DNA of 18,563 nucleotides from Desulfobulbus sp. Lineage in GTDB: Bacteria; Desulfobacterota; Desulfobulbia; Desulfobulbales; Desulfobulbaceae. The position numbers and the translations under genes are program-made. The DNA lies in the NCBI GenBank assembly GCA_028684915.1, contig JAQUEZ010000111.1, forward strand, positions 1-18,563, read 5' to 3'. This document shows, one piece after another, positions 1 to 8,451 of the stretch; the stretch's first letter is position 1; each line of letters opens with the position of its first letter. The notes beneath the pieces are model-generated. The model made no database searches, was not told where the DNA came from, and saw nothing but the letters and a program-made list of their open reading frames with translations.

Positions 1-3000
1 ATACCGGTGACGACGGCGTGAACACGTGCGCCTCGTGCGCGGGCCATATTTTCCCGTTCAATGATAATCATGCCTCCGCCTTCGCCCAGGACCATCCCGT
101 CCCGTTCGCCATCAAAGGGACGAGATGTCTCATGCGCGGGCCTTTCTCGTCCGGATAGCCCGTACAGTGCGCCCAGAGCGGAGAATTCGAGGAAATGCAA
201 ATGGGTAAGATGCTCCTCACCGCCACCGACAATAGCCGCATCGATGACGCCGTTGTGGATCATCTGGACGGCGCTGTACAGGGCGACCAGAGAGGTCGCG
301 CAGGCTGCGGTGACCGCATAGCTTGGCCCCATGAACCCATACCGGTTACAGATGAAGCCAGCGGCGGCGCAATTAAGTCTGCCCAAGAGGGTGGTGTCGT
401 CCGGGGCCATGCGGCCGGATTTGATCTCTCGTTCGATTGCGCGCTGTTGATCCTGCGCAAGGGGGAGAACCCTTTGTATCGAGCCGATGATATCATGCAC
501 ATAGGCCCGTATAATGGTATTGGGGAGGGGCCCCGCTGCCTCGCCCGAGTTTTGAGAGATAAGGACCCCGATCCGTTCGCGCGGTATTCCCGAATCCAGA
601 ATGCCGGATGCCCGGATGGCTTTGTCCGCAAGCCACAGGGTGATTTTTGTGGCTTCGCTCATGGATCGAAAATCGTGGGGAGGAATTCCCAGTTCCTTGC
701 GAGAGGCCGAAAAATTGAGGAACGCGCCAACCTTGCAGTAGGTTTTATCCGAAACCTGTGGCCGGGAATCATAAAAAAGGCTGTGATCCCACCTCGAAGG
801 CGGAACCAGGGTAATCCCGCTCTGCATGGCCAGGCTTGCAGTCCAGATTTCCTCAGGACTCTCGCCCAGGGTGTTGAGAATGCTCATCCCGGTGATGGCG
901 ATCCGTGCCCCATCGTTTCTCTCAGGGCTGACTCGCGAGGCCGATGTATTGAGGTTTTTATTGACCGAACCGGTAAATGGCTGATGCAGCAAAAGAGTGC
1001 CTTCAGCTAGAGAGCGATGAAACGAGCCAAGATCCATAACCTTACCGAGGAGGCCGGCGCAGGCCCCACTCATGAATTGCCCCCGTTGCAGACAGGTTTG
1101 TTCATCCAAGGGCACACCACCTGGTTTATCCAGGCCTCGGGCCGCTGCAAAGAGGCTCCCCGCGGTTATCTCTTCGATTTTTGAGCGGAAGGAATGCTCA
1201 TCCTGCTGTCCTCCTGCAAACTCCCGCTCCAGGGCGAACACCGCATCCGTGCGCAAGGATCGCAAGGATCGAACCCGAAGTCCGGTATCCTGGCCGGAAA
1301 CGACCGTTCCCCCGGGAGACGATTCCAAGATCATACGCTGATAGAGCGGTGTCAGGGCACCCGTTTCCACGATGTCACTGGTGGCCAGATAGGCGGTCCC
1401 CATCTGGATGGCATCCACCCCGAGCATGGCAGCCATGAAGGCGGTCTCTCTATTGAAGATTCCTCCGGCAAGAATAATTCGACAATTTTCGAACAAAGAG
1501 GGGTGCAACCGTTTCAGATCCAATACCCTTTGCGCCAGAGTGAGTGAGCTATGGCACCCCACGTGCCCGCCGGCCTCATACCCCTCGCAAATCACGTAGC
1601 GAACACCTGCCTCAAGGGCGAGCCGCAACAGGGCCTCGTCAGGGGTAATGTAGATGACCTCAATGCCGCATTCCAGCAATGGTTTGGATATAGAGAAATC
1701 ACCGCCAGCAATGACCACAAAACGGGGCTGGTGTTTCTTTATCCAGGCCAGCTGGTTTTCCCGGTGTGGGTTCTCAGCCAGAGAAATTATATTCACTGCA
1801 TAAGGGTACCCACCCATGACCTCTGGTAGACGTCCCAGCCGCAGGTCAAGGGTCTCCGCATTCATCATGCCGAGGGCGATGGTCGGCAATCCGCCGGCTT
1901 CGGCAACTCGCAAGGCAAACTCGGGGACATCCGTGATCCAGGACATGCCCCCCTGGATAAAGGGGTAGAGGGTTCCCATCTCCCGCGCAACAGGGCTGCC
2001 GACAAAGTAATTCTTTTTCCCTTCAGCCATGCGGCATAGGTTGCAGATTTTGGTCATGAAGGAGCGCACCGCCACCTCGGTTCCCCTTCCAAAATGTTCG
2101 ACAAAGGAGGCAGCAAAAGTGGTTTCCACGCCCAAAGGGATGATGTCGTTCGGGGTGAAGTGGCTTTCAAGAGGGTGGAGAGCCCCGGAACTCAGCCGGA
2201 GCGCAAAAGAAAGGCGGTTTTCCTCTGTGCTTGCAGTGGCGCAGAGTGCGCTTTCGTACCGCTTAATCTCCTTGAACGCGATCGAGTTGCCTTTGTTGAA
2301 CAAACGACACGGAACCTGCACATCAAGGCCAACCAGATCGGTGGAATCGGGTCGCAGGTTGGCTATACGCTGCCGTTGAACATCGTTAACCTTCACCAAA
2401 TCGGTCAGCCAGTGGATACTTTCAAAGACGATCCCAGCGGCCCCAGTGGTCAAAAATGCCGCTGCTGCCTCTGAGGTGGCAATACTGCCCCAGATGAAGA
2501 TCTCGAGCGAGTGCGTTGAACCGCGCAGCATCTCCTTGACTGCCGCATAGAGCGCCAGGGTCGTCTCACTACTCACGAATCCGGATGCCTCGCAACCTTT
2601 GAGGACAACTCGGCCAAGCCCTTGTTTCTCGTTTAAAATCGTTGCCAGCAGACGCAGATCCCCGAGGATGGGAAAGCAACGGCAGCATGCCGATAATTCC
2701 CTCAATCTTTGGAGAAGAGCAGCCGCATTTCCCCGGAAAAATGAAGGATGACATTCGACCCAGATATTTTCGACCCTTGTTTCTTGCAGCAACTGGGGCA
2801 AAGATGCATCCGTTAGGAGATCGGCGGAAATTTTGATATCCCGAATCGGGCTGACGCCGCCTGATTTTCGTAAGGCAGAAGAGAGTTCAGCTATCCCCAT
2901 TAGCGAAAAGTCGAAAATGGCAATGCTCCCTGTTCGGTTCGCCATTTGGGTCACCGGCGGACTCATCTCTTCAGGGCGCCAGACGAAAGCAATGATTGGA

Positions 3001-3017
3001 TTTCGCTGTTCAGGCAA
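1..3017 (-). CDS. Multidomain lipid/polyketide synthase: two PfaD-like NPD barrels plus ketosynthase (3' end off window)
   Basis: The frame is open from 3059 to the window edge, giving about 1005 residues and no stop. The start chosen is TTG at 3017, because GGAGG lies 10 nt upstream and no in-frame ATG comes first. Residues ~330-680 are a nitronate-monooxygenase/PfaD-type FMN barrel, with QGGMSWITD near 355-363, CEGYEAGGHVG near 478-488 (His485) and a GVDAIQMGTAYLA phosphate-site motif. Residues ~1-320 look like a degenerate copy of the same barrel, with KGCEASGF at 140-147 and no equivalent His. Residues ~700-1005 are a ketosynthase N-terminal domain, with active-site Cys906 in TAACATSL and the motif DGMVLGEGGG. 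The second Cys-His-His half, and any AT, ACP or KR domains, lie beyond the edge. In PUFA/secondary-lipid synthases PfaD acts as enoyl reductase, so iterative chain building with full reduction is inferred. It is the last visible gene of an operon, 45 bp after the GNAT gene. The family is fairly sure; the product is unknown. Confidence 0.85.
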   Translation of the reverse strand, partial: MPEQRNPIIAFVWRPEEMSPPVTQMANRTGSIAIFDFSLMGIAELSSALRKSGGVSPIRDIKISADLLTDASLPQLLQETRVENIWVECHPSFFRGNAAALLQRLRELSACCRCFPILGDLRLLATILNEKQGLGRVVLKGCEASGFVSSETTLALYAAVKEMLRGSTHSLEIFIWGSIATSEAAAAFLTTGAAGIVFESIHWLTDLVKVNDVQRQRIANLRPDSTDLVGLDVQVPCRLFNKGNSIAFKEIKRYESALCATASTEENRLSFALRLSSGALHPLESHFTPNDIIPLGVETTFAASFVEHFGRGTEVAVRSFMTKICNLCRMAEGKKNYFVGSPVAREMGTLYPFIQGGMSWITDVPEFALRVAEAGGLPTIALGMMNAETLDLRLGRLPEVMGGYPYAVNIISLAENPHRENQLAWIKKHQPRFVVIAGGDFSISKPLLECGIEVIYITPDEALLRLALEAGVRYVICEGYEAGGHVGCHSSLTLAQRVLDLKRLHPSLFENCRIILAGGIFNRETAFMAAMLGVDAIQMGTAYLATSDIVETGALTPLYQRMILESSPGGTVVSGQDTGLRVRSLRSLRTDAVFALEREFAGGQQDEHSFRSKIEEITAGSLFAAARGLDKPGGVPLDEQTCLQRGQFMSGACAGLLGKVMDLGSFHRSLAEGTLLLHQPFTGSVNKNLNTSASRVSPERNDGARIAITGMSILNTLGESPEEIWTASLAMQSGITLVPPSRWDHSLFYDSRPQVSDKTYCKVGAFLNFSASRKELGIPPHDFRSMSEATKITLWLADKAIRASGILDSGIPRERIGVLISQNSGEAAGPLPNTIIRAYVHDIIGSIQRVLPLAQDQQRAIEREIKSGRMAPDDTTLLGRLNCAAAGFICNRYGFMGPSYAVTAACATSLVALYSAVQMIHNGVIDAAIVGGGEEHLTHLHFLEFSALGALYGLSGRERPAHETSRPFDGERDGMVLGEGGGMIIIERENMARARGARVHAVVTG

Positions 3018-3062
3018 AATATCGACACCTCCGTTGCATCGCGATACAGACGACTTCAGTCA

Positions 3063-4184
3063 TCATACCGACTTCCTGTAGATCCCATATTTTTTATGTA
3101 TTCGCGCGCCAGCTTCCTCCAGTAAAGAGTTGATTGACTCGTTGTCCTCTAAGGTCCAGCCCAACTCCAGAGAGCTATATTTTCCTTTTTTGCGCGCGAC
3201 TTCATAGAGATGGCGAATTGCCAGTAGGGGAAATCCCAGCTGCCGGTACTTCTCCTTGATGCCGAAGAGTAATCCCCGCAACCCGATAATCTCCCGCCGA
3301 TAAAGGAGGAACTTCAGCAAACCCCACAGGCCGATGCGCCCATTGAGGCGTTTAAGCAATGGGTTGATGTCGGGCAAAAACACGCAGACTCCTGCGGGCT
3401 CATCTCCGTAATAGATAAAAAAGGCCAGGTCTGGATCCGCAATTTCCATCATGCTTTTTCCTATTGTCTGTATCTCATGATCGCTCAAGGGCACATATCC
3501 CCAGTTGCCGGACCAGCAGTCGTTGAATATTTCCCTGACCAAGGAAAGTTCGGGAACCGGATCCTTCAGCCGAAAAGGTCGAATGTTGACCCCTTTTTTC
3601 CGGGCCAGCCGATCAGCAAGACTCTCCATCCACGCAGGGAGCCGGTAATTCCCGTCTATAATGAAGGACAACAGTTCTTTTTCTTTGCTCAAGCCGCACG
3701 ACTCGACCAAGCGAGGATAGTACGAGGGGTTGTACGTCATCATCAACGCTGGCGAAGTATCAAAGCCATCAATGAGCAAGCCCGCCTCGTAATTGATGGA
3801 GGGATTGAGCGGACCTCGCAAGAAGGTCATCCCCTTGAGGCGAACCCAGGTTTCCACGGCTGCGAAGAGGGCGGCAGCGGCTTCCGGGTCATCGGCACAT
3901 TCGAAAAATCCCCAAATGCCCATCGGTTCGCCGTGAAATTCATTGTGATGGTTATCAATGATGCCTGCAATCCGTCCCACTATCTGCGAGTCACGGCGGG
4001 CCAGGAAGAGAATGCGCTCGGAAAATTCCCAAAAAGGATGGTTGGCGGAATCCAGCAGCTGACGAACCTCCTTTTTTAGGGGTGGGACCCATTGGGGGCA
4101 GTCAGCGTAAATTTTCCAAGGCAGTTCGATGAAATCTTTGAGCTCCGCTCCACTTTCCACCGTAACGATCTCAATGCCAGCCAT
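3063..4184 (-). CDS. GNAT-fold acyltransferase-like protein, 373 aa
   Basis: The start is ATG 4184, preceded by AAGAGGAATC. Longer upstream ATGs lack this site. The N-terminus (ELKDFIELPWKIYADCPQWV, then PPL and later GRIAGIID) is typical of a widespread family of ~370-residue proteins annotated as GNAT N-acetyltransferases. These often sit in lipid, polyketide or glycan clusters, and their exact substrate is generally unknown. The conserved stretch FLRGPLNPSINYEAGLLIDG is present around residue 120-140, and a second GNAT-like half follows (FFIYYGDEPAGVCVFLPD). The length is normal and no break is seen. The gene sits 78 bp downstream of the epimerase gene and 45 bp upstream of the synthase gene, same strand, so co-transcription is likely. 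A role in acylating the synthase product or a head group is inference only. Confidence 0.75.
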   Translation of the reverse strand: MAGIEIVTVESGAELKDFIELPWKIYADCPQWVPPLKKEVRQLLDSANHPFWEFSERILFLARRDSQIVGRIAGIIDNHHNEFHGEPMGIWGFFECADDPEAAAALFAAVETWVRLKGMTFLRGPLNPSINYEAGLLIDGFDTSPALMMTYNPSYYPRLVESCGLSKEKELLSFIIDGNYRLPAWMESLADRLARKKGVNIRPFRLKDPVPELSLVREIFNDCWSGNWGYVPLSDHEIQTIGKSMMEIADPDLAFFIYYGDEPAGVCVFLPDINPLLKRLNGRIGLWGLLKFLLYRREIIGLRGLLFGIKEKYRQLGFPLLAIRHLYEVARKKGKYSSLELGWTLEDNESINSLLEEAGARIHKKYGIYRKSV

Positions 4185-4262
4185 GATTCCTCTTCTTGAA
4201 GGGTGATGGATTCGTAAAGAGGCCATCACAAGCTGAGAGATGGCTCAGTAAAAACAATATTG

Positions 4263-5243
4263 CTAAAGCCAATGTTCTTTTTTGTACCAGGCAGCGGTTA
4301 ATTCAGCGCCACGGGCAAGAGAAACTTTGGGTTCGAAACCAAGTAAGGTCCTGGCTTTGGCGATGTCGCACAGCCAATTTTTACAGCGCATTTCCTTTAT
4401 TTTGCCTCTGTTTAGGAGAGAAGGCTTGCCGGTGACTCTGGCGAAACATTCCGCAAAAATGGCCATGGCAAAGAGCATCGATTGGGGAAGTCGGAGGTGC
4501 AGTGCGCGGATTTTCATCGCTTGCGCGAATATGTCGCCGATTTCCTCCATCCGGTAGTCATTCCCATCCGATACAAAAAATATTTCACCGCTTTCCGTGT
4601 GGGCCTCTACCGCCAAGATAATCGCCCGAACCAGATCCTCAACATGGCACAAGCTGACCTGTTGATCGTGATCAGAGAGACACGGATTGATTTTTTTTGA
4701 GAGACATTGAAATAGGGGAAAAAAGCCTTTATCCCTTGGCCCATAAACGGCACAAGGCCGGAGGATGAGCAGAGGAAGCTCATGCGCATGGGCCAAGGCC
4801 AACTCCTCCCCCAGCAATTTGCTTTTCCCGTAGAGCGAGACCGGAGCGCAAGGGTCGGATTCGTTCTTCTTGCCGCCGCTCAGGCACGGACCAGCTGCAG
4901 CCTGGCTTGAAAGATAGATAAATTTTTTGAGCCGGATATTGTTTTCGATGCAGGCTTGGACGAGATTTTCCGTACCCTGTCCATTGACCTCAAAATAGGT
5001 TTTTTCCTTGATGGCCGCGGTTGCGCCCGCAAGATGAAACACCAGATCGACGTCCTCTACAGCAGGTTGCAAAGAGTGCTTCTCCAGGCAATCCCCAACG
5101 ACAAACTCAACAGGAAAATCTTTTACCCACCCCAGATGGCTTGTATTGCGGACAAGGCATCGGACGTCGGTTCCCCGCTGCACAAGGGCTGCCACCAGAT
5201 GGCTGCCGATAAACCCTGTCGCTCCCGTGACCAAAGCCTTCAA
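4263..5243 (-). CDS. Extended SDR: NAD-dependent epimerase/dehydratase/reductase, 326 aa
   Basis: With start TTG at 5243 the protein begins MKALVTGATGFIGSH, the canonical Rossmann opening, with GxxGxxG at residues 7-13. AGGA lies about 8 nt upstream of the TTG. A longer form would begin at GTG 5258 or further up, but it adds residues before beta-1. The catalytic pair is Tyr138-x3-Lys142 in SLYGKSK, with SSQ at 112-114. LRPCAVYGPRD is the usual substrate-loop motif. The sequence is close to the HpnA / 3beta-hydroxysteroid dehydrogenase-like branch of extended SDRs, so it could act on a sugar nucleotide or on a lipid beta-keto/hydroxyl group. It lies between the glycosyltransferase-like and GNAT genes in the same operon, which fits a role in modifying a glycolipid or polyketide-derived lipid. 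The fold is near certain and the substrate is not known. Confidence 0.85.
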   Translation of the reverse strand: MKALVTGATGFIGSHLVAALVQRGTDVRCLVRNTSHLGWVKDFPVEFVVGDCLEKHSLQPAVEDVDLVFHLAGATAAIKEKTYFEVNGQGTENLVQACIENNIRLKKFIYLSSQAAAGPCLSGGKKNESDPCAPVSLYGKSKLLGEELALAHAHELPLLILRPCAVYGPRDKGFFPLFQCLSKKINPCLSDHDQQVSLCHVEDLVRAIILAVEAHTESGEIFFVSDGNDYRMEEIGDIFAQAMKIRALHLRLPQSMLFAMAIFAECFARVTGKPSLLNRGKIKEMRCKNWLCDIAKARTLLGFEPKVSLARGAELTAAWYKKEHWL

Positions 5244-5368
5244 TGATGCGTTCCTCACATAATGGGTAGTGGAAAGATTACATCGTATTTTCAGTAACAT
5301 TCATCATTTGATTCCAGGGGGGGAGGCCGTAACAACCCACGGATCAACAACGCAACAGAGAGCAGCTC

Positions 5369-6328
5369 TTATGGCTCTTCGAGAACCCGGCGGCAAACAT
5401 TGGCGATATTTAAAGCCGCCGAGTTATTCTGCAGAGGCATCAGGCGGGCCAATGTGTCCGTATCGAAATCCGAGGTGGTCTCCTTACCAAGCGCAACGCC
5501 GACAAAGGCGGTCGAAGAAAATCGAGTTATCAGGGCGTCGCAGTTCGCGATCATTTCTTCGGCATTCCCCGTCGTGAACACCAGTGCTCCAGGTGCGTGG
5601 GTTCGTATTTCCCGGGTGGCACGTTCGAAATTTTCGTTCGGGTGCAACTTGAAAATAAGCTGCCGCTCCCCGGCGATCTCCACAGCTTTTCGGATGAAGG
5701 CCTTGCGGTTCTCGTACCGGAACAATTCGCGATAATTGGACGTGCAAGCTAGTACATAGTGGTTGTAGGGGAAATCGTTTGCACGGTATTGCGAGCAGTT
5801 GTCGAAATTGGGTATGCCCGTCACCTCGATTTTCTCGAGCCGGGCGCCTCTTTGGACGAAGAAATCACGATAGCCCTCGCTAGCGACACAGAAAGCCCGG
5901 TATGCATCGCTGAGCCCTGTCATCGCCGTGTCCGCCATCCATCGAGGAAGAAAGCGGAGCCGTTTGACGATACGGTACATGATGGATTCCGGGTCTATAA
6001 TCCCCTCTTGCACCAGCACGATTTTGTTGTGACGGATATTCTTTTGAAGGTAGACGTCCGTGCAGGTGACCACTAAATCGTAGGGCGGATGCTTTGCCTG
6101 GAAGTCGATGACAAGGCCATGCGTCTGTAAGTAGGCCCGACAGCGTTTAACCATCGTGTTGCCCGCGATTGTGAATTCGATCAAACCGAGTTTGCGTAGA
6201 ATTTCGTCAAAGCCGTGGCAGTAGAAAGGCGAGAAGGCCTGTTCGTAGTCACCAAGGTGCTTGGCAATCTGATGCATCTGCGTTGTTTGATTCATCGAAC
6301 CACAGATGAAGAGGATCCTTTTTTTCAT
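5369..6328 (-). CDS. Glycosyltransferase-like (GT-B / CDP-glycerophosphotransferase-like) protein, 319 aa
   Basis: The start is ATG 6328, giving MKKRILFICGSM, a first Rossmann strand. An in-frame TTG at 6349 would add seven residues. Neither start has a strong ribosome binding site. The N-terminal half has the pattern of a GT-B donor/acceptor domain (DLVVTCTDVYLQKNI, KIVLVQEG, then an ITGIPNFDN-like motif written EVTGIPNFDN). The C-terminal half has LIFKLHPNENFERA, then ANCDALITRFSSTAFVGVALGKE, the LHP...D.LITRFSSTA pattern seen in CDP-glycerol:glycerophosphate transferase, polysialyltransferase-like and UDP-GlcNAc epimerase-like proteins. It is soluble or membrane-peripheral, with no obvious signal peptide. 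It is the first gene of the apparent operon leading into the synthase, with a 125-bp gap to the next gene. Transfer of a sugar or polar head group to a lipid is inferred from this context. Confidence 0.7.
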   Translation of the reverse strand: MKKRILFICGSMNQTTQMHQIAKHLGDYEQAFSPFYCHGFDEILRKLGLIEFTIAGNTMVKRCRAYLQTHGLVIDFQAKHPPYDLVVTCTDVYLQKNIRHNKIVLVQEGIIDPESIMYRIVKRLRFLPRWMADTAMTGLSDAYRAFCVASEGYRDFFVQRGARLEKIEVTGIPNFDNCSQYRANDFPYNHYVLACTSNYRELFRYENRKAFIRKAVEIAGERQLIFKLHPNENFERATREIRTHAPGALVFTTGNAEEMIANCDALITRFSSTAFVGVALGKETTSDFDTDTLARLMPLQNNSAALNIANVCRRVLEEP

Positions 6329-6426
6329 ATAGGCACCAATCACCGGCAAAAAAGAGCGCGTATTCCAAATGATCTATCCCGCCCCTTGAAGTTTTCCCGT
6401 ATTTTCTTTCTCTAACGGTTGTTGGA

Positions 6427-6681
6427 CTAGACGAGTCCGTGCCGATCGGTACTTTCAGGTACCCCACTGAGACATTCTTGCCGGTTAGAGTTTGCATCCC
6501 CGGAAATGGCCTGATTTTGAGGATCGTTACCAACAACTGTGTTGCCCAATAAAAGATCGTCATTACAGTGAGAACAGACTTCAGGCGAGACGAAGCCCGC
6601 TAGATTATTCTGCCCTCCTGCTTGTTCAGTGGAGAAATTACCCCTTTGTTTTATCAACTCTTCTTGAGTGTTTGATTCCAT
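6427..6681 (-). CDS. Small hydrophilic protein of unknown function, 84 aa
   Basis: ATG 6681 is preceded by CAGGAGTGCATC, a good ribosome binding site at normal spacing. That site is the main reason to accept this frame. The product is polar and Asn/Gln/Gly-rich (starting MESNTQEELIKQRGNFSTEQ), with one CSHC pair near residues 36-39 and another Cys near 70. It has no membrane segment or signal peptide. I do not recognise a family. It lies about 100 bp upstream of the glycosyltransferase-like gene on the same strand and could share its promoter. A competing frame of 104 codons (6563-6249) overlaps the downstream gene start and lacks a ribosome binding site. Confidence 0.5.
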   Translation of the reverse strand: MESNTQEELIKQRGNFSTEQAGGQNNLAGFVSPEVCSHCNDDLLLGNTVVGNDPQNQAISGDANSNRQECLSGVPESTDRHGLV

Positions 6682-6766
6682 GATGCACTCCTGCTGTAGA
6701 TATTCGTTTGTTGTGATGCAATTTATACGGAGGGTTCCCCAGTGGCATATCCTGCATAACCATCTT

Positions 6767-6929
6767 TGATGGCGTCGTAAAAACTTCGATCTACCGCGTC
6801 GCAGCGTTTTTCCCGACGCTCGACATACCTTATGTATGCCTTCGAGCCGGGAAAAACACTGCTCCTTGTATATCTGTGTTTTTACCTAGCCATCTTTTAG
6901 AGTGTGATGGACTTATTACGAGTCCATCA
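6767..6929 (+). mobile_element. 163-bp MITE-like palindromic element, copy 1
   Basis: The element begins TGATGGCGTCGTAAAAA, and its other end, read on the minus strand, is TGATGGACTCGTAATAA: imperfect terminal inverted repeats. Inside is a long foldback with arms GTTTTTCCCG and CGGGAAAAAC. The right end carries an extra hairpin (GATGGACT...AGTCCATC). It is flanked on both sides by TCTT (6763-6766 and 6930-6933), a possible 4-bp target duplication. A second copy in opposite orientation lies at 10017-10179, about 90% identical by eye. It has no coding capacity. The right end is 3 bp past the stop codon of the BON-DUF1207 gene, so its hairpins probably also serve as a transcript end. Confidence 0.75.
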
Positions 6930-6932
6930 TCT

Positions 6933-8045
6933 TTAGTCATAGAAAAAATGGAATCCGAGCCCGATAAACTCGACTTTGTCGCGGGCGTAAAACTGTCCGT
7001 TGGGAGAACTGCCATTATAGTATTCGATCAGGATTTGCATTTTACGGCTGATAAAATCGGGGTTTTCCAGTTGCACCCCGGTGCGCACGGATACATTTGT
7101 CTCCCAATCGTTCTCTTCGTGATTCTGGAGATCAATGGCCGCGACTGGCCGGAGAGAGCCTCCCCACCAAGCCGACGAACTCTTAAACTCTAAACCCCAT
7201 TGCGCTATCCCCGGTTTGAGGTCGGCAGGATCACGATCAAAGAGATACCCGCCGCCGCCATAAACGCGAAATCCGTACGGAAGATGATAGGAAAGGATCA
7301 TGTCCATCCCCTCATAGCTCAGATTCACTCGTTCTTGCGGTTGTCTTCTCAGGAGGTACTCATCACCCAAATGGGAACTTTGGTGAAAGATTCTGGTCAT
7401 GGCGGAAAAATTATCTTTTTTGAACGAAAGCGGCACAGAGACAAAATAGTCGGCATTAACGAGATCGTGCGAGTCCGCATCCATATCAAAAATGGAGAAC
7501 ACTCCGGCCTGAAGCCCCACCTCCATTTGACTGTTCCATGGCCCCGCAAAGCGATAGAAGCTAAAGGTCTCGCCAAAGGTTGCCGAGCCCACGCCCTTTA
7601 ACTGGCTGCCGTCCAGGTAGCGCTGATAGGAGGCGGAGAAATGCGGCCAGCGGGGATCTGCAATCAACGACTTAAAGAGTAAATCCCTGGGGAGGAAGAT
7701 ATTGACCTCGGTTGCGATTTCCGCCTTTTCCCCTTGTGGCACGAATTCGTCATCCTTGCCAATCACTACCCGATTGACACCTTTGATGGCAGCGAGCGAG
7801 GTTTGCATCCGATCACGCACGACATCCGGGGCCTCCAGTCCCTGGATATAAATGACTCCGGACTGGACCTTGAGCGTTGCCGCGGTGACCTGAAAATCCC
7901 GCTGCAGAACGGCAGTGGCATATCCCCGGATAAATTCATCGTTTGCCGGAGTTGCCGCAGCGATTCCGGGAACAATCAAGGCGAGAAAGAGCAAGCCCGA
8001 TAACAAGTGCATGACCTTTGGTCGTTGTTGCAGAAATTGATTCAT
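6933..8045 (-). CDS. Secreted BON-domain/DUF1207 outer-membrane barrel protein, 370 aa
   Basis: The start is ATG 8045, with GAGG 7 nt upstream. ATG 8051 is too close to that site, and longer starts lack one. Residues 1-31 are a signal peptide (hydrophobic LLSGLLFLALIVPGIAA, cleavage near ATA/ATP). Residues ~36-97 form a BON domain (FQVTAATLKVQSGVIYIQGL...VVRDRMQTSLAAIKGVNRVVIG). Residues ~108-370 match DUF1207 (EVNIFLPRDLLFKSLIADPR opening), with alternating aromatic beta-strands ending in GLGFHFFYD, whose C-terminal aromatic residue is typical of outer-membrane barrels. BON domains bind membrane or phospholipid surfaces. The protein is probably periplasmic/outer membrane. A BON-DUF1207 fusion is unusual to my knowledge. 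Its neighbours are other small envelope proteins. The stop is 3 bp from a MITE. Confidence 0.8.
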   Translation of the reverse strand: MNQFLQQRPKVMHLLSGLLFLALIVPGIAAATPANDEFIRGYATAVLQRDFQVTAATLKVQSGVIYIQGLEAPDVVRDRMQTSLAAIKGVNRVVIGKDDEFVPQGEKAEIATEVNIFLPRDLLFKSLIADPRWPHFSASYQRYLDGSQLKGVGSATFGETFSFYRFAGPWNSQMEVGLQAGVFSIFDMDADSHDLVNADYFVSVPLSFKKDNFSAMTRIFHQSSHLGDEYLLRRQPQERVNLSYEGMDMILSYHLPYGFRVYGGGGYLFDRDPADLKPGIAQWGLEFKSSSAWWGGSLRPVAAIDLQNHEENDWETNVSVRTGVQLENPDFISRKMQILIEYYNGSSPNGQFYARDKVEFIGLGFHFFYD

Positions 8046-8124
8046 CCCCATTCCTCGTTCGTTTGTACGGCAAGCGCCGTTATGAATAATCAGCATCCTG
8101 TTACAGGCATGTATTGTGTCTGGA

Positions 8125-8430
8125 TCAACGCTCGCCTTTTCCCTCTTTAAATTTGGCAGCAACACGCTGGATTGTTGTGTTTAATATATTCCAACTGCTC
8201 TCCAGGCCTCCTTTAATGAGTTCCCAAGAATCCTCGCTTGACTCACCCAGTTCCTTTAGCTTGTCCTTTATTGCATCAACGTCCTGTTCAAGCTGGTCAA
8301 ACTGCTCGTCATGTTTGATGCGAGCATCAGCTGCAGAATTTTCCGCTTGCGCCTTCAGCTCTGCCAACTTGGCCTTGGCCAAGTTGAGTTCGGCCGCCAT
8401 CTTCTGCCTATACGCTTCTCTTAGATGCAT
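8125..8430 (-). CDS. Small coiled-coil protein, 101 aa
   Basis: ATG 8430 is preceded by AAGGGGATAGAT. The sequence is almost entirely charged heptads (MAAELNLAKAKLAELKAQAE, KHDEQFDQLEQDVDAIKDKL), predicting one long helix or coiled coil. A short amphipathic C-terminal part follows (SSWNILNTTIQRVAAKFK). There is no signal peptide or membrane span. Proteins of this shape are common beside GlsB/YeaQ and BON genes and are annotated only as coiled-coil proteins. It follows the GlsB-like gene by 21 bp on the same strand, so an operon is likely. The next gene down (BON-DUF1207) starts 79 bp later. A role in envelope stress is guessed from context. Confidence 0.7.
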   Translation of the reverse strand: MHLREAYRQKMAAELNLAKAKLAELKAQAENSAADARIKHDEQFDQLEQDVDAIKDKLKELGESSEDSWELIKGGLESSWNILNTTIQRVAAKFKEGKGER

Positions 8431-8451
8431 ATCTATCCCCTTGGGAGCAAT

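Noticed and set aside
195..1010. 271-codon plus-strand frame and other plus-strand frames across 61-3081
   Set aside because: They lie antisense to the synthase, whose minus-strand frame is open for 3 kb with clear NPD and ketosynthase motifs.
6249..6563. 104-codon minus-strand ORF overlapping the glycosyltransferase start
   Set aside because: No ribosome binding site, overlaps two better frames, and composition is not convincing.
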